Assembly (NCBI RefSeq): GCF_041154675.1
Contig: NZ_AP031322.1
Location: 1,116,001 to 1,180,000 of the forward strand
Source of the DNA: Sulfurisphaera javensis
GTDB taxonomy: Archaea > Thermoproteota > Thermoprotei_A > Sulfolobales > Sulfolobaceae
Length of the DNA stretch: 64,000 nucleotides
Direction: 5' to 3'
A program made the translations under genes and the position numbers. This document shows, in pieces, positions 45,747-60,427 of this stretch. The notes under the pieces were generated by a model. The model saw only the letters and a program-made list of their open reading frames with translations, had not been told where the DNA came from and did not search any database. Every line of letters begins with the position of its first letter. Within the stretch, counting starts at the first letter, position 1.

Positions 45747-46331
45747 TTATCTCGAGCTTAATGCAATTCTCTCAATCTCTTCTTTCTTCCTAATTGCAAA
45801 GCTTTTTGGATCATTGTTAGCAGCAGCTATTATTTCTTCAGCTAAAGCTTCTTCTATTGGTTTTGGGTTATTAAATGAAGAATCTTTAGCTCCCATTACT
45901 AAATGTCTTAATGCTAAATCAACTCTTCTTTGCGGTGACACGTCTACTGCAACATAATAAACTATACCACCATACATTATTCTAGTTACTTCTTCTCTAG
46001 GTGCTGAATTTTCTATTGCTCTTACCAATACTTGTATAGGATTTTGATTTGTTTTTAGAGCTATAATATCAAAGGCTGTTTTTACTATATTATAAGCTAA
46101 CATTTTCTTACCTTTATTTCGTCCAGGTCTCATTACGTTATTTATAAGCCTTTCAACTATTGGTAGTTTTGCTTTTCCAAACCTTCTATGCTCGTGCCTA
46201 CCACCGGTATGAGGTAAGTAAACTGGCATCAAACCTATATACTTCTTTAGGCTAGGATCTCTGACTTCTACTTTAGTGTCCCATTTACCGAATACTTTTA
46301 GGTCTATTGATGAGACTTCAAAGGACTCCAT
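45747..46331 (-). CDS. rps7: 30S ribosomal protein S7 (uS7)
   Basis: About 194 residues from [20 protein letters not shown], which matches the known Sulfolobus start; the in-frame upstream extension to 46466 is hydrophobic, overlaps the divergent gene and is rejected. Signatures include [40 protein letters not shown] and [12 protein letters not shown]7 nucleates assembly of the 30S head. Confidence 0.95.
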   Translation of the reverse strand: MESFEVSSIDLKVFGKWDTKVEVRDPSLKKYIGLMPVYLPHTGGRHEHRRFGKAKLPIVERLINNVMRPGRNKGKKMLAYNIVKTAFDIIALKTNQNPIQVLVRAIENSAPREEVTRIMYGGIVYYVAVDVSPQRRVDLALRHLVMGAKDSSFNNPKPIEEALAEEIIAAANNDPKSFAIRKKEEIERIALSSR

Positions 46332-46414
46332 TTTTTGTCTTATTGGTATTGTTATTTTTTCCTTAAATGTGTTTATGAAGGATTTTATAGTGCTATTACA
46401 TAGTATATAATATA

Positions 46415-46894
46415 ATGAGCCAGGATAACTCAGAAGAGTTGATAAAAGTAGAAAAAGTAGATGCATTCTTTTATCCTATTCACGGTATTCCAACTATGGT
46501 TCTGTATCTAGAAGATGGTAGAGAGTTTAAAATGTTTCAAATTCCACCAGAAATAGTCATTGCATTAAATAGATTACAGGAAAAGAGAGATTATGAAGAG
46601 TTATTAAGAGGTGATAAGAGAGAAAATATATATGATATTCTTGCATTTTCTTCTGAAATAAAAGATCAATTAAGCAAGATAATTAATAGAGTAATTATAA
46701 ATGATGTGAATGAAGAATATGGAGTTTATATAGCTACTGTTGAGTTCAAATATGATGGAGTAATTATTGAAAAACAGTTAATTCCAAGTCATGCAGTATT
46801 CCTAGCTATTGTATCCAATAGACCAATTTATGTGAAAAAGAGTTTAGTTGATGAACAAGAGAAACAAGAGAGAAAAAGTGGAGAAGAAGCATAA
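46415..46894 (+). CDS. Bifunctional nuclease-domain (BFN, DUF151) protein
   Basis: A 159-residue protein with the BFN domain: [20 protein letters not shown] at the N-terminus, then [20 protein letters not shown], and [22 protein letters not shown], the usual SDAIALALR-like position. Some members have DNase and RNase activity; many are uncharacterised. It sits on the opposite strand between rps12 and rps7, divergent from rps7 and convergent with rps12, and so interrupts the minus-strand cluster. Confidence 0.8.
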   Translation: MSQDNSEELIKVEKVDAFFYPIHGIPTMVLYLEDGREFKMFQIPPEIVIALNRLQEKRDYEELLRGDKRENIYDILAFSSEIKDQLSKIINRVIINDVNEEYGVYIATVEFKYDGVIIEKQLIPSHAVFLAIVSNRPIYVKKSLVDEQEKQERKSGEEA

Positions 46895-46903
46895 AGTAAA
46901 ATT

Positions 46904-47347
46904 TTATCTTACTGGTTTTTGTTTCTTGCCTTTATATAATGCATCTAATGATACTCCATTAACCATAATTACTTTATATCTCACTCCAGGTAAGTCACCC
47001 ATAGATCTACCTAAAGTGCCTCCAATTCCAGCTATTACTACTTCATCATGTTCGTCAATGAAGTTTACTCCACCATCTCCAGGAACGAAAGCAGTAACTA
47101 TTCTTCCATTTTTAACTAATTGTACTCTAACTGCTTTTCTTACTGCGGAGTTAGGTTGTCTAGATTCTATTCCTACTTTCTCTAATACAATGCCTCTAGC
47201 CATAGGTGCCCCTTCTAATGGATCAAACTTTTCTTTAAGTCTTAGCATTCTCCTCTTAAACTTCCTTTGATGCCATCTAAACTTTAGCCTTTTTAATCTT
47301 AATTTTCTAGCTGCAAATAATCCTTTTGGTGATTTACTTCCAGCCAT
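46904..47347 (-). CDS. rps12: 30S ribosomal protein S12 (uS12)
   Basis: About 147 residues from [16 protein letters not shown]. The upstream in-frame GTG at 47356 belongs to the GGTG ribosome site. The decoding-centre signatures are present: [20 protein letters not shown], then [17 protein letters not shown] and a basic end GKKQKPVR. It follows nusA by about 11 bases. Confidence 0.97.
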   Translation of the reverse strand: MAGSKSPKGLFAARKLRLKRLKFRWHQRKFKRRMLRLKEKFDPLEGAPMARGIVLEKVGIESRQPNSAVRKAVRVQLVKNGRIVTAFVPGDGGVNFIDEHDEVVIAGIGGTLGRSMGDLPGVRYKVIMVNGVSLDALYKGKKQKPVR

Positions 47348-47358
47348 CTTACACACCT

Positions 47359-47790
47359 TTAAGTTATAATCACAGAATCAATATCCATATATCTTTTTAA
47401 TATTAACTTTGCTCTACTTACATTTCTACCATTCTTGCCTATAGCTAATCCTTTGTCTTGAGGATCAACGTTAATATAAACTGTTTTCTTAGAGTTGGAT
47501 TGTACTACTTTTACACTTCTTACTTTTGCTGGTGCCATTAGGTTTTTCACTAAATCTTCTAGGTTATCACTATAACCTACTATCTCGATTGACTTACCTA
47601 TAAGTTTTTCTAATCTTTTTACATTAGAACCGCTTTTCCCTATTGCTATTCCCATATTTTCTGGGTTCACAAGAAATATAATTCTGTTATTTTCTTCATC
47701 AACAATGCAATCCTTTGCTGTTACACGTGTTACGTCTTGAAAAAGAGACATGTATCTTAATTCTTCTGAAGTAAGTTTAATCTCTGGCAA
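47359..47790 (-). CDS. nusA: Archaeal NusA-like KH-domain protein
   Basis: A 143-residue protein of two KH domains with GxxG loops: [17 protein letters not shown] in the first and [19 protein letters not shown] in the second. Archaeal NusA lacks the S1 and N-terminal domains of the bacterial factor and probably binds RNA during transcription elongation or termination. The start codon is TTG, three bases after the rpl30e stop (TAATTG). Confidence 0.94.
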   Translation of the reverse strand: MPEIKLTSEELRYMSLFQDVTRVTAKDCIVDEENNRIIFLVNPENMGIAIGKSGSNVKRLEKLIGKSIEIVGYSDNLEDLVKNLMAPAKVRSVKVVQSNSKKTVYINVDPQDKGLAIGKNGRNVSRAKLILKRYMDIDSVIIT

Positions 47791-48111
47791 TTATTGCGTC
47801 CCCTCCTTTATTTGTTCTAGTAATCTTGATTCGCCTAAATCAATAATACCTATAGTTGAAATCATAAATGGTTTTCCACAAAGAGTTCCTAATTCATATG
47901 CACTTCCGCTATATTGATAAACTGGAATGTTTGAAATCTTAGCATAAGTAATTATATCATCTTTCAAGTCTTGCCTTAAAGTAGAAGCAACTATTACCAT
48001 TTTTACCTTACCATTCTTTATCATTTTTATAGTTTTTTTACTTCCAAAAATTACTTTCCCAGTTCTTAATAAAGTTTTCAGTTCACTTTCAAAGCCTGTT
48101 ACTTGAGACAT
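47791..48111 (-). CDS. rpl30e: 50S ribosomal protein L30e (eL30)
   Basis: About 106 residues from MSQVTGFESELKTLL. GAGGTGA lies a few bases upstream and decides this start over 48120. Features include FGSKKTIKMIKNGKVKMVIV and YQYSGSAYELGTLCGKPF, the L7Ae/L30e fold that binds kink-turn RNA. It lies between rpoA2 and nusA, the conserved archaeal position. Confidence 0.96.
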   Translation of the reverse strand: MSQVTGFESELKTLLRTGKVIFGSKKTIKMIKNGKVKMVIVASTLRQDLKDDIITYAKISNIPVYQYSGSAYELGTLCGKPFMISTIGIIDLGESRLLEQIKEGTQ

Positions 48112-48116
48112 TTTAT

Positions 48117-49301
<1,185 letters not shown>

Positions 49302-51944
49302 TCACCTCTTCCAACCTACAACTCTTTCAATTATTCTATTTACATCTACTGTTTTACCATGAGAACTATACATCGGATGGACTTCGTCTTCTCCGTATGC
49401 TGGTTCTATTACTTCGCCATAAAGTGATCTTACTGTTCCATCATATTCTACTCTTAAATCTGATAATGCGTTAATTAACCTTCTCTGCATATAACCGCTC
49501 TGTGAAGTCTTTACTGCTGTATCTACTAATCCCTCTCTACCTCCAGCTGCATGGAAAAACATTTCTATGGGCGTTAATCCTCTTGTAAATGAATTATGTA
49601 CAAAACCTCTTGCATCTGGTGAAATATCTCCAGCTTTAAAGTGCGGTAAAGTTCTCGTCATATATCCTCTTTTTATTCTTTCTCCTCTTACAGACTGTTG
49701 CCCTAACATAGCTGTCATCTGTGTTATGTTAAGTTCACTACCTCTGGCTCCAGTTACTGCCATTATATAAACATTGTTAAACGGATCAAGATACTTAGTT
49801 GCTATATCACCTGCAGTTTTTCTTAACTGGTCTAAAGTTTCTAATATATGATCTTCAAGGCTTTCCTCAGCTGTTCTCCCAGGAATGAGTTCTAGCGTTC
49901 CCTCATTATATTGCTTTATAAATTCATTAACTTTCTGATAAGCTACCTTTGTTTGTTCGTCTATTTCGTTAAAAGCTTGAGAAGGTATAGTTACGTCATC
50001 TAATGTCATAGTGAAACCTCTGAGTTCTATGTATCTTATAAATAATTTGAAGACATTATCCATTATCCATCTTCCGTAATCAGTACCATACTCCCTTATT
50101 AACCAGTGTAAAATGCTCTCTGGTTGCTGGTTGCCTATTGCTTTTTTATCTAAAACACCTTCCAGTAATATACCGTTTTTGATCACGATATAAGAGTCAT
50201 GAGGGCAAACTTCATTTTTACAAGCTCTAAATCCTTTCGATATATTTGCCTGTCCGTGGAAGTTAAAGTCTTTAGGCAAGAAGAGACTAATTATTTGTTT
50301 ACCGGTATAATATTCTTTAGGAGCTAATATTGCTGGTTCACCAATTTCTCCAATAAAGTCTGTAACTCCTAATATAGTAGTCACTTCCTCTTTAGTTAAT
50401 AATGTTGTCTTAACTGTTAATAGATAGGCACCGCTTATATAATCTTGAGCACCACCCATTATTGGGCCTCCATATCTAGGCGTTATAATGTTTTTATGAA
50501 CTAACATAATTTCTTTAGCTTCTGCTATTGCTTCCTCAGACTGAGGTACGTGTAAGTTCATTTCATCTCCATCAAAGTCAGCGTTATATGGAGGACAGAC
50601 AAGTAGATTTAACCTAAATGTTCTACCGGGCAATACTTTAACCTTGTGAGCCATCATAGATATTCTGTGTAATGAAGGCTGTCTATTAAATAATACAATA
50701 TCTCCGTCTATCAAATGCCTTTCAACAATATATCCCGGGGTTAAACTTGAAGCAAGTTCTTTTCTATCTTTAACATATCTCAAATCTATTCTTCTGCCAT
50801 CTGGTCTAATTACATAGTTTGCCCCAGGCCATTTATCTGGACCATTAATAACGTATTGCCTCATTCTTTCTATGTTCATTTTTGTAACTCTTTCTGGTAC
50901 AGTAAGCATTTTTGCTATAGCCATTGGAACACCAACTTCATCTATACTTATATTAGGATCTGGCGATATAACTGTTCTCGAAGAAAAATCAACTCTTTTT
51001 CCAGATAGATTACCTCTAAATCTACCTTCTTTACCTTTTAATCTTTGAGCTAATGTTCTTAAAGGTCTTCCAGACCTATGTTTCGCAGGAGGTATGCCAG
51101 GAATTTCATTATCAAAGTAAGTAGAAACGTGATATTGCAATAAATCCCATAAATCTTCTATAATAAGTTGAGGTGCACCAGCGTCTATGCTTTCCTTTAA
51201 TCTTTCATTTATTCTTATTATATCAACTAACTTGTGAGTTAGATCATCTTCTGCTCTAATTCCGCTTTCAATTGTTATTGAGGGTCTAATAGTGATTGGT
51301 GGAACTGGTAATACAGTTAATATCATCCATTCGGGTCTTGAGTTCTTAGGATCATAACCTAATAACTCAACGTCATTATCTGGTATTTTTTCTAGTCTTT
51401 CCCTTATATCTGAAGGGGTTAATCTTATAACTCCTTCTTTTCTCTCCTCATAGAAGTTGTATGGTTTTTCTAATTTTATCTTAAATTGTTTTTCTCCGCA
51501 ATGGGGACATTCCATGTTTTTCATTGCATTTTTCTTTATATATTCTATTAATCTTCTAGCTGCAGAAGGCCATCTTTCTTTAATTGCATGATATATCCTA
51601 GAATATCTCTGTAACTCTTCTTCTTTTATTTTTAATCTACCACAATGTCTACAAGTAGCTCTTAATATATCGTAAACGTGTTTTACAAAACCTACATGAA
51701 TAACTGGTCTGATTAACTCGATATGACCAAAATGTCCTGGGCAACCATTCAGAGTGTTTCCACAAGTAGGACATTTCTGTCCAGGTTCAATTACACCTAA
51801 TCTAGGATCCATTACTCCTCCTTCTATTGGAGTACCATCCTCGTCATAAACCTCAGATGTTATTATCGCTGTTACTGACATTTTTCTAATTTCGTCTGGC
51901 GAAAGAATACCAAATTTTATTCCTTTTATGATTTTTTCACTCAT
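49302..51944 (-). CDS. rpoA1: DNA-directed RNA polymerase subunit A'
   Basis: About 880 residues from [16 protein letters not shown]. The ATG at 51944 follows GGTGAGAAT; it overlaps the rpoB stop by eight bases. The catalytic [10 protein letters not shown] is present, along with the N-terminal zinc motif [20 protein letters not shown] and a second one, CRHCGRLK / CPHCGEKQ. It forms most of the active-site cleft of RNA polymerase with RpoB. Confidence 0.98.
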   Translation of the reverse strand: MSEKIIKGIKFGILSPDEIRKMSVTAIITSEVYDEDGTPIEGGVMDPRLGVIEPGQKCPTCGNTLNGCPGHFGHIELIRPVIHVGFVKHVYDILRATCRHCGRLKIKEEELQRYSRIYHAIKERWPSAARRLIEYIKKNAMKNMECPHCGEKQFKIKLEKPYNFYEERKEGVIRLTPSDIRERLEKIPDNDVELLGYDPKNSRPEWMILTVLPVPPITIRPSITIESGIRAEDDLTHKLVDIIRINERLKESIDAGAPQLIIEDLWDLLQYHVSTYFDNEIPGIPPAKHRSGRPLRTLAQRLKGKEGRFRGNLSGKRVDFSSRTVISPDPNISIDEVGVPMAIAKMLTVPERVTKMNIERMRQYVINGPDKWPGANYVIRPDGRRIDLRYVKDRKELASSLTPGYIVERHLIDGDIVLFNRQPSLHRISMMAHKVKVLPGRTFRLNLLVCPPYNADFDGDEMNLHVPQSEEAIAEAKEIMLVHKNIITPRYGGPIMGGAQDYISGAYLLTVKTTLLTKEEVTTILGVTDFIGEIGEPAILAPKEYYTGKQIISLFLPKDFNFHGQANISKGFRACKNEVCPHDSYIVIKNGILLEGVLDKKAIGNQQPESILHWLIREYGTDYGRWIMDNVFKLFIRYIELRGFTMTLDDVTIPSQAFNEIDEQTKVAYQKVNEFIKQYNEGTLELIPGRTAEESLEDHILETLDQLRKTAGDIATKYLDPFNNVYIMAVTGARGSELNITQMTAMLGQQSVRGERIKRGYMTRTLPHFKAGDISPDARGFVHNSFTRGLTPIEMFFHAAGGREGLVDTAVKTSQSGYMQRRLINALSDLRVEYDGTVRSLYGEVIEPAYGEDEVHPMYSSHGKTVDVNRIIERVVGWKR

Positions 51945-54900
51945 TATTCTCACCTTTTACAGAAACTTTATCACCTAATATTAATCTAGGTGAAATAACC
52001 ATACTCATTAATTCTTGTAAGAGTAATTTAAATGCATAAGACACAGTTACCGGATATAAGTTAGTGTTCTCTCCATGAATCGGACATACGTACTTATTTC
52101 TTGTTCTATCGTACCAACCTATATATCCACATTTTTCACATACATATATAGTAGCTTTATCTGAATTATCTAAGAGCCTATCTTTAATTAGCATTGCTGT
52201 ACCAAATCCTATAAGACAATCTCTTTCCATTTCACCAAATCTAAGTCCACCTTCACGTGCTCTACCCTCTGTTGGCTGTCTTGTTAGTATTTGTACTGGA
52301 CCTCTTGCTCTTGCATGCATCTTATCTGCAACCATATGGTGTAATTTCTGATAATATACTACGCCAAATAATATTCTTCCTTTCATTTTTTGTCCTGTTC
52401 TTCCATCATATACTACCTCACTTCCATCTGGTAAATATCCTGAATCCTTGATTCCTTTTCTAATTTCTTCTAATTGAGGAGATTCAATGAAAGGAGTAGC
52501 ATCTACTGGCTTACCAGTTAATGCAACATATTTACCAGCTAAAGCCTCCATTATTTGCCCAATTGTCATTCTTGATGGTAACGCATGCGGATTTAGTATT
52601 ATATCTGGTACAATACCCTTTACAGTATAAGGCATATCAGCTTGATCTATTAACATTCCTATTACTCCTTTTTGTCCATGTCTTGTAGCGAACTTGTCAC
52701 CTATTTCTGGTATTCTAAGATCTCTCACTCTTACTTTAACTAATTTATTTCCTTCAAAGGATTCAGTCACTAATACTAAGTCTACTATACCCATTTCTCC
52801 ATGTCTTGTCACTATAGAAGTGTCTCTCTTAGCTTGTTCTGGAGATAATTCCTTAAACTCTTGTAGGAATCTGGGAGGACTTACTTTACCTATTAATACA
52901 TCTCCACCCTTAACTTCTACTTCTGGTGAAACAATACCATTATCCTCTAATAATCTATAATATTCATTACCCTTATATCCCTTTGTCCCGGGCTCGGGTT
53001 TCATTATTTTGTCTTCTTGCCCACCAGGGTACTTTAATTCCTCAGTAGAATAAAGCCTAAAGAATGTTGATCTATACATACCTCTTTCTACAGACGATTT
53101 ATTCATTATGATGGCATCTTCCATATTATAACCAGTATAAGACATAACAGCTAATATAGCATTGTTTCCAGCTGGTCTATCATTATAACCTATTATATCT
53201 AATATTCTCGTACTTACTAACGGCTTTTGTGGATAGTGAAGTAAATGCGCACGTGTATCGGTTCTAAGCTGATAATTAGCAGCATACAAGCCTAAGGCTT
53301 GCTTTGCCATTGCTGACTGATAAGTGTTTCTTGGTGACTGGTTATGTTCTGGATAAGGAATTATTGATGCTGTAATTCCCAGAATTCCAGGAGGCCATAT
53401 TTCAAGATGAGTATGATCTTTTGTTAAATCTTGAGGATTAAGTGCGATATAAGCGTTCTCTTCCTCTTCAGCATCTAAGAATTCTATCTTACCTTGCTTT
53501 ACAAGATCATCAAAGGTGATCTCTCCTTTCTTTAATTTTTCTATGTCTTCTTCTGTGACTAAAGGTTTGCCATCCTTAACAACAATTAAGGGTCTTCTTA
53601 CTCTACCTCCATCACAATTAATATGAACTTCATTTATATACTCTGTAACAATGTGAGCTACGTTTACTTCATCACTTATTTTACCTTGCCTACGAAGCTC
53701 TCTTATTTTCTCAGCTAGCTCTTTACCATCTGGATAATATCCTAATAATCTACCATTAAGATATACTTTACTCCAATTTAGGTATTTATTTACATCCTCT
53801 TCCTCTTCAGATGAAAGCCTATTAATTAATTCCTCTTGTGATAAAACACCTTGTTCATAAATTACTTTCTCAACACTAGATTCGTTAATTCCAACTGATA
53901 CTTGAGCCAATAAAGCTAGATTTTTGACTAACCCGCTATTAGGACCTTCTGGGGTTTCGAATGGACACATTCTTCCCCATTGAGTCCCATGTAAATCTCT
54001 TGCTTCAAAGTTAGGTTGACCTCTAGCTAATGAGGATACTACTCTTCTTAGATGACTTAGCATCGATAACCAGTTTGTTCTATCTAATAATTGACTTACC
54101 CCAGTTCTTCCACCAACCCAATTACCGGTAGCTAATGCATGTCTTACTCTCTCAGTTATTATATCAGCTCTTACTAAAGCAGTTAATGATAATCTTCTCC
54201 CTCTAACCTTTGCTTTCTCCAGTTGATAAACTAAGTCTTTTATAAATGCTTTAAATGCTACTCTGAACAAGCTCGTAAATAAATCTCCAGCCAATCTAAC
54301 TCTTTTATTCGCATAATGATCTTTATCATCTGGTTGTCTTCTACCCAAATATAATTCTAAAAGTTTATTCACAGCTGCTGCTAGATAATATCCTTTTTTC
54401 TTTCTATCTTCTGGAGAGGTACCAATGTGGGGCAAGAAATATTTATCTATTATCTGTTCAGCCCTTTGTATTCTATTTTCTCTTTTCTGACCAATCGCAA
54501 TTCTATTTCCTATAAAATCTAAAGCATCTTCTACTGTAGTTATTGAGCTGGCTTGTTCTAATGAAGGTAGCAATTCGTTTTGTATTTCTGGGTCTAAAGA
54601 TACAGCATAAACGATATCTTTATCCGTAGTAAAACCTAATGCTCTCATCATTATTACAAAAGGTATTTTGCCCGGTACAGTAGCAAATGATACTTGAATA
54701 CTACTATCTTTTAATCTTTCTATAACAACTTGAACTCTATAACCAGCAGCTGATGATGTAATTTTTGCTACGTGAGTTATATTTGATCCACTTTTCCCAT
54801 AATCGACTAGAACTCTATTTGTAGCTAGATCTTCTTGCGCTACAATGACCTTCTCTGTGCCATTTACAATGAAATACCCTCCAGGATCTTTAGGATCTTC

Positions 54901-55323
54901 CCCAATCTGAATTAACTCTTCATACGTCATGTTAGATGTAGGATCTGCTATTGACTTTAACATTATGGGTAAATCTCCTACATATACTTCTACTGGCTCT
55001 CCTTCTATATTATTTTCAACTGGGATCATAGTTAGATACAAAGGAACGGAGTAAGTTAAGTTTCTTAATCTAGCCTCAAGAGGAGTAATTTCTTTTGGTG
55101 GACCTTTATCTGTTTCTCTTATTCCTGGTCTATCATATCTAATTTTCCCAAGCTTTATTTTTAAACCTGGTATTTCTGTAGTTATTTCCCCTTGTTCATC
55201 AATCACTTGTTGCAATTTGTTCCTTAGAAAATCATTAAAAGAGTCTAGGTGTTGTCTCACTAATCCTCTAAGCTTAAAGAAGGATTTTACTATTTCCCAT
55301 CTATCATCTACTGAAAGACTCAT
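51937..55323 (-). CDS. rpoB: DNA-directed RNA polymerase subunit B
   Basis: About 1128 residues from the ATG at 55323, which follows a perfect GGTGATC anti-16S match by six bases; the GTG at 55335 lies within that site. The subunit is unsplit, as in Crenarchaeota. Signatures include [20 protein letters not shown], then [17 protein letters not shown] and the zinc motif [10 protein letters not shown]...CPIH near the C-terminus. It binds the DNA and nascent RNA together with A' and A''. Confidence 0.98.
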   Translation of the reverse strand: MSLSVDDRWEIVKSFFKLRGLVRQHLDSFNDFLRNKLQQVIDEQGEITTEIPGLKIKLGKIRYDRPGIRETDKGPPKEITPLEARLRNLTYSVPLYLTMIPVENNIEGEPVEVYVGDLPIMLKSIADPTSNMTYEELIQIGEDPKDPGGYFIVNGTEKVIVAQEDLATNRVLVDYGKSGSNITHVAKITSSAAGYRVQVVIERLKDSSIQVSFATVPGKIPFVIMMRALGFTTDKDIVYAVSLDPEIQNELLPSLEQASSITTVEDALDFIGNRIAIGQKRENRIQRAEQIIDKYFLPHIGTSPEDRKKKGYYLAAAVNKLLELYLGRRQPDDKDHYANKRVRLAGDLFTSLFRVAFKAFIKDLVYQLEKAKVRGRRLSLTALVRADIITERVRHALATGNWVGGRTGVSQLLDRTNWLSMLSHLRRVVSSLARGQPNFEARDLHGTQWGRMCPFETPEGPNSGLVKNLALLAQVSVGINESSVEKVIYEQGVLSQEELINRLSSEEEEDVNKYLNWSKVYLNGRLLGYYPDGKELAEKIRELRRQGKISDEVNVAHIVTEYINEVHINCDGGRVRRPLIVVKDGKPLVTEEDIEKLKKGEITFDDLVKQGKIEFLDAEEEENAYIALNPQDLTKDHTHLEIWPPGILGITASIIPYPEHNQSPRNTYQSAMAKQALGLYAANYQLRTDTRAHLLHYPQKPLVSTRILDIIGYNDRPAGNNAILAVMSYTGYNMEDAIIMNKSSVERGMYRSTFFRLYSTEELKYPGGQEDKIMKPEPGTKGYKGNEYYRLLEDNGIVSPEVEVKGGDVLIGKVSPPRFLQEFKELSPEQAKRDTSIVTRHGEMGIVDLVLVTESFEGNKLVKVRVRDLRIPEIGDKFATRHGQKGVIGMLIDQADMPYTVKGIVPDIILNPHALPSRMTIGQIMEALAGKYVALTGKPVDATPFIESPQLEEIRKGIKDSGYLPDGSEVVYDGRTGQKMKGRILFGVVYYQKLHHMVADKMHARARGPVQILTRQPTEGRAREGGLRFGEMERDCLIGFGTAMLIKDRLLDNSDKATIYVCEKCGYIGWYDRTRNKYVCPIHGENTNLYPVTVSYAFKLLLQELMSMVISPRLILGDKVSVKGENNE

Positions 55324-55331
55324 TAGATTGA

Positions 55332-55586
55332 TCACCCACTTATAACATACCTATATACAACTGCTTCTCCAGAAAGTGGACTTTTCCTTGTTATTTTAAT
55401 TATATCACCAGGCTTTGCTCCTATCATTTTTGCTATAGGATCAGAAGCTCTTATCCAAGGTAACTGTTCTGGTCTTATACCTAATTCTTTAAGAACCTTA
55501 TAAGCTTCTTCAACACTAAGGACCTCATGTTTAGGAACCAGCTCATACTTACTCGGATCTATCTTTACTTTAGATGAAGAACGCAT
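55332..55586 (-). CDS. rpoH: DNA-directed RNA polymerase subunit H
   Basis: An 84-residue Rpb5 C-terminal-like subunit: [20 protein letters not shown], then [17 protein letters not shown] and [14 protein letters not shown]. Its TGA is read within the ribosome site of rpoB (GGGTGATC), so the two genes are tightly coupled. It opens the polymerase cluster. Confidence 0.97.
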   Translation of the reverse strand: MRSSSKVKIDPSKYELVPKHEVLSVEEAYKVLKELGIRPEQLPWIRASDPIAKMIGAKPGDIIKITRKSPLSGEAVVYRYVISG

Positions 55587-55641
55587 AATAATTCACCAAA
55601 CTAAGTCGTAATATCTAAGTAGTTCTAACTACTTAAAAAAA

Positions 55642-56922
55642 TTATGTTAATGAGGAAAGAAGTTTTCTTGCGTTATTAATAATGTCTTTAGCAGAATTAT
55701 AAAGTTCATCATAAGATAAAGATACTCTTGCTATCCCTTGTTGTATTGCTTTTACCCCTACTGCAGCTGCAACTCTTGGATATACTTCCCATTCAGTCAT
55801 TTTAGGAATTATATATTTTTCATTAATTCCTTTCTCTCTTGCAAAAGATGCTAATTCCCTAGCAGCTTCTATTACCATTTCATCTGTTATGGTTTTTGCT
55901 CTAACGTCTAATGCCCCTCTAAATACAGCTGGAAATATTAATGAATTATTTACTTGGTTTGGTAAGTCGCTTCTTCCGGTAGCCACTATTCTAGCTCCAG
56001 CTTTTTTAGCATCATCTGGCCAGATTTCTGGGACTGGATTTGCTAATGCAAACACTATTGGGTCCTTATTCATTAATTTTATCCATTCTGGCTTTATTAC
56101 ACCCGGACCAGGCTTAGAAGCTGCAATTAATACATCTGCACCTTTGAATGCCTCTTCAATTGTTTTAACCCCACTCTTGTTTGTTTTCTCTAGAAGTTCA
56201 TATTTCCATGGATTCTCTAATTTCATATTATCCTCATCATCTCTACCCTTATATAACGGGCCACGGCTATCTATAACTATCATATTTTCAAAAGGAATAC
56301 CATACTTATAGAGGAGTCTTGCTGTAGCTATGTTTGCCGCTCCGGCTCCATATAGAATTACTTTTACATTTCTAGGATCTTTGCCCGTTATCTCCAATGA
56401 GGTTATTAAACCGGCTAGCGTTGCACCAGCAGTACCTTGCTGATCATCATGCCAAACTGGAATTTGCAGTGTCTGTCTTAACTTATCTAGAATATAGAAA
56501 CATTTCGGTGATTCTATATCTTCTAAATTGATTCCACCAAATGCAGGTTCTAAAATTTTTACAGTTTCTATTATTTTATCCGGATCCTTAGTTCCAATAG
56601 GAAGAGGAATTGCATCAACTCCTCCTAAATACTTAAATATTAAAGCTTTCCCTTCCATTACTGGCATTGCAGCTTCTGGTCCAATATCTCCTAAACCTAG
56701 CACCCTAGTACCATCAGTGACTATAGCAATCGCGTTCCATCTGTAAGTGTAATGAAATGATAAGTCCTTATTCTTTGCGATTTCCCTTGATACTGCTGCA
56801 ACTCCTGGGGTATATAAAACGGCAAAATCATCAATTGATTTTACTGGAACTTTAGGTATCATTTGTATTTTTCCTTTATATTTAGAAGAAATTTCAATTG
56901 CCTTTTTATCTAATTCACTCAA
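55642..56922 (-). CDS. NAD(P)-dependent malic enzyme
   Basis: A 426-residue malate dehydrogenase (oxaloacetate-decarboxylating). Features: [12 protein letters not shown], the catalytic region [26 protein letters not shown] (metal and malate site), ESPKCF with CWHDDQQGT-like sequence (here [13 protein letters not shown]), and the Rossmann motif [17 protein letters not shown]. It makes pyruvate, CO2 and NAD(P)H from malate. The start is TTG with a GGTG about ten bases upstream. It runs in the same direction as rpoH, 55 bases ahead of it. Confidence 0.94.
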   Translation of the reverse strand: MSELDKKAIEISSKYKGKIQMIPKVPVKSIDDFAVLYTPGVAAVSREIAKNKDLSFHYTYRWNAIAIVTDGTRVLGLGDIGPEAAMPVMEGKALIFKYLGGVDAIPLPIGTKDPDKIIETVKILEPAFGGINLEDIESPKCFYILDKLRQTLQIPVWHDDQQGTAGATLAGLITSLEITGKDPRNVKVILYGAGAANIATARLLYKYGIPFENMIVIDSRGPLYKGRDDEDNMKLENPWKYELLEKTNKSGVKTIEEAFKGADVLIAASKPGPGVIKPEWIKLMNKDPIVFALANPVPEIWPDDAKKAGARIVATGRSDLPNQVNNSLIFPAVFRGALDVRAKTITDEMVIEAARELASFAREKGINEKYIIPKMTEWEVYPRVAAAVGVKAIQQGIARVSLSYDELYNSAKDIINNARKLLSSLT

Positions 56923-57011
56923 TGTAATAACACCATTATCTTAACTAAATATAAGATTAAATTTTTTGAGCATGAAATAGATATCAATGTAGTTTTAATA
57001 GGTGAAAGCTT

Positions 57012-58820
57012 ATGTCTACACAATTACAGAGTAGAAGATTAAGACAACCAATAGTTGTAGTATTAGGACATGTAGATCATGGTAAAACAACACTTCTAGA
57101 TAAGATCAGAGGAACAGCAGTAGTAAAGAAAGAGCCTGGTGAGATGACACAAGAAGTTGGAGCTAGTTTTGTTCCTACAAGTGTAATTGAAAAAATCGCA
57201 GAACCTCTAAAGAAGATCTTCCCTATAAAACTCGAGATACCGGGGTTACTTTTCATTGATACTCCCGGACATGAGTTATTTAGTAATTTAAGAAAAAGGG
57301 GAGGAAGCGTTGCTGATATTGCAATTTTAGTAGTTGATATTGTTGAAGGATTTCAAAAGCAAACGTATGAATCGTTAGAAATCCTAAGAAGTAGAAAAGT
57401 CCCATTCTTAGTAGCCGCTAATAAGATTGATAGGATTCCAGGGTGGAAAACAGCAGATACATATTCGTTCTTAGAAAGTTTTAAAGCACAAAGAAAAGAC
57501 GTGCAAACACAATTAGATAATTACGTGTATAGACTAGTAGGCCAATTAGCTGAATTAGGATTTAATTCTGATAGGTTCGATAGAATAAAAGACTTTACTA
57601 AAACTGTAGCAATTGTTCCAGTCTCAGCTAAAACTGGAGAAGGAATAGCTGAGTTACTTGCGTTACTCGCTGGTCTAACTCAGAATTACATGAAAAGCAA
57701 GTTAAGATTTGCTGAAGGACCAGCAAAAGGTGTGATCTTAGAAGTTAAAGAATTACAAGGATTAGGCTATACTATCGACGTAATAATTTATGATGGAGTA
57801 TTAAAGAAGAATGATACAATAGTTCTTGGTGGATTAAATGGGCCAATAGTTACAAAAGTTAGATCTATTCTTGTTCCAAAACCTTTACAAGATATTAAAG
57901 TAGTTAAAACTGACCTTACGCAAATTGATGAAGTATATGCGGCAGCTGGTGTAAAGATCTATGCTCCGGACTTAGAAAATGCATTAGCCGGTTCTCCTTT
58001 ATTTGCGGCCGAAAGTGAACAACAAATAGAAGAATATAAAAAGATTATTCAAGAGGAAATTTCTAGTGTTAAATATTATAATGCAAATATCGCGGGAATC
58101 GTAATAAAGGCTGATAGTTTAGGTAGTCTTGAAGCTATAGTTGAAGGATTAAAGCAAAAAAATATTCCAATTAGATTAGCGGATATAGGACCTATAACTA
58201 AAAGAGATATTACAGAGGCAGAACTGACATTACAAGAATCTAAAGAATATGCAATAATAGCGGCATTCAGAGTTAAGCCGTTACAAGGAATAGAAGTACC
58301 AAATAAGGTAAAGTTAATTTACAGTGATATAATATATCAGCTAATTGATGAGATAGAAAAATATATAAACGAAATAAGAGAAAGTGAAAAGAGAAGAACT
58401 TTAGATAGTTTAGTTTTACCAGGTAAGTTTAGAATAATTCCCGGATATGTATTTAGAAGAAGCGATCCAGCGATTGTTGGTGTGGAAGTTTTAGGAGGAA
58501 TTATAAGGCCTAAATTCCCAGTTATGAAGAAAGACGGCAAGCGAGTTGGTGAGATCCTTCAGATTCAAGATAATAAGAAAAGTGTTGATAGAGCAACTAA
58601 AGGTATGGAAGTAGCAGTTTCAATTAAAGGTAATATAATGGTTGGAAGGCAGATTGATGAAGGAGATATACTCTATACTGACGTTCCGAAAGAAGATTTA
58701 GAAATCTTAGTAACTAAATATAAGGATATAATAACTGATGATATGAAAGAAGTGATAAAAGAGATAATCAATATAAAAAGAAGCGAAAACCCTACATATG
58801 GGCTTGGACTACAGTTGTAA
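57012..58820 (+). CDS. infB: Translation initiation factor aIF5B (IF2-like GTPase)
   Basis: A 602-residue GTPase promoting ribosomal subunit joining and initiator tRNA placement. G1 [19 protein letters not shown]3 DTPGHELF, G4 NKIDRIPGW and G5 SAKTGEG are present, then domain II ([18 protein letters not shown]), domain III and domain IV ([20 protein letters not shown]). GGTGA lies six bases before the ATG. The last 29 bases overlap the convergent ndk gene. Confidence 0.96.
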   Translation: MSTQLQSRRLRQPIVVVLGHVDHGKTTLLDKIRGTAVVKKEPGEMTQEVGASFVPTSVIEKIAEPLKKIFPIKLEIPGLLFIDTPGHELFSNLRKRGGSVADIAILVVDIVEGFQKQTYESLEILRSRKVPFLVAANKIDRIPGWKTADTYSFLESFKAQRKDVQTQLDNYVYRLVGQLAELGFNSDRFDRIKDFTKTVAIVPVSAKTGEGIAELLALLAGLTQNYMKSKLRFAEGPAKGVILEVKELQGLGYTIDVIIYDGVLKKNDTIVLGGLNGPIVTKVRSILVPKPLQDIKVVKTDLTQIDEVYAAAGVKIYAPDLENALAGSPLFAAESEQQIEEYKKIIQEEISSVKYYNANIAGIVIKADSLGSLEAIVEGLKQKNIPIRLADIGPITKRDITEAELTLQESKEYAIIAAFRVKPLQGIEVPNKVKLIYSDIIYQLIDEIEKYINEIRESEKRRTLDSLVLPGKFRIIPGYVFRRSDPAIVGVEVLGGIIRPKFPVMKKDGKRVGEILQIQDNKKSVDRATKGMEVAVSIKGNIMVGRQIDEGDILYTDVPKEDLEILVTKYKDIITDDMKEVIKEIINIKRSENPTYGLGLQL

Positions 58821-59235
58821 CTAATTCTTCTTCCTTAAAGAATATACTCATTTCTCTTTTTGCTTTTTCTTCGCTATCAGATGCATGAATAACGTTTTCA
58901 GCTTTACTTAAAGCATAGTCTCCCCTAATTGTCCCTGGAGGCGCTTCCTTAGGATCAGTATTTCCAATCATTTTTCTTACTACATTTACTGCTTCGTCTC
59001 CTTCAATAACCATACATACAACTGGTCCAGAAGTTACATAATTTATTAGCTCATCGAAGAAAGACTTTCCTTTATGTTCTTCATAAAGTCTTTCTGCTAT
59101 ATTTCTATCCATCTTTACCATTTTTAAGCCTATGATCTTTAATCCTCTTTTTTCAAATCTTGAAATTATTTCACCTACTAAATTTCTTCTAACTCCATCA
59201 GGCTTAATCATTACAAAAGTTCTTTGAATAGCCAT
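58792..59235 (-). CDS. ndk: Nucleoside diphosphate kinase
   Basis: A 147-residue enzyme that balances nucleoside triphosphate pools. It carries the phospho-His loop in the [16 protein letters not shown] segment, plus [17 protein letters not shown] and [14 protein letters not shown]. Its start codon overlaps the rpl24e stop by one base; the rpl24e-ndk-infB gene neighbourhood is conserved in archaea. Confidence 0.97.
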   Translation of the reverse strand: MAIQRTFVMIKPDGVRRNLVGEIISRFEKRGLKIIGLKMVKMDRNIAERLYEEHKGKSFFDELINYVTSGPVVCMVIEGDEAVNVVRKMIGNTDPKEAPPGTIRGDYALSKAENVIHASDSEEKAKREMSIFFKEEELVTTVVQAHM

Positions 59236-59420
59236 TATTTACCACCTATATACGCCTTTGTCCATTTCAATTTTTTAGGATCTCTATGTAGTTTTAGCAT
59301 TGATTTCCTACATTTATTTGAACAGAACCATAATATGCTACCATCATTTCTAACATACATTAATCCAGTAGCTGGTGGAATTTCTTTTCCGCAAAAGCTA
59401 CATTGTCTAACTGTAGGCAT
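59235..59420 (-). CDS. rpl24e: 50S ribosomal protein L24e (eL24)
   Basis: A 61-residue protein with the L24e zinc finger: [17 protein letters not shown] and [20 protein letters not shown], followed by WTKAYI. Divergent from rps28e. Confidence 0.97.
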   Translation of the reverse strand: MPTVRQCSFCGKEIPPATGLMYVRNDGSILWFCSNKCRKSMLKLHRDPKKLKWTKAYIGGK

Positions 59421-59474
59421 CTCATGATAATACAGAGAGTGAAGTATTTAAGTGAATTGGTGTTTGATTACTAA

Positions 59475-60393
<919 letters not shown>

Positions 60394-60427
60394 ACATTTT
60401 TATCTTTAATTACTTTCATGAATAAAT

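Noticed and set aside
46331-46466. N-terminal extension of rps7 to the first in-frame start
   Set aside because: The extension is hydrophobic, unlike S7, and overlaps the divergent BFN gene; the MESFEV start agrees with known Sulfolobus S7.
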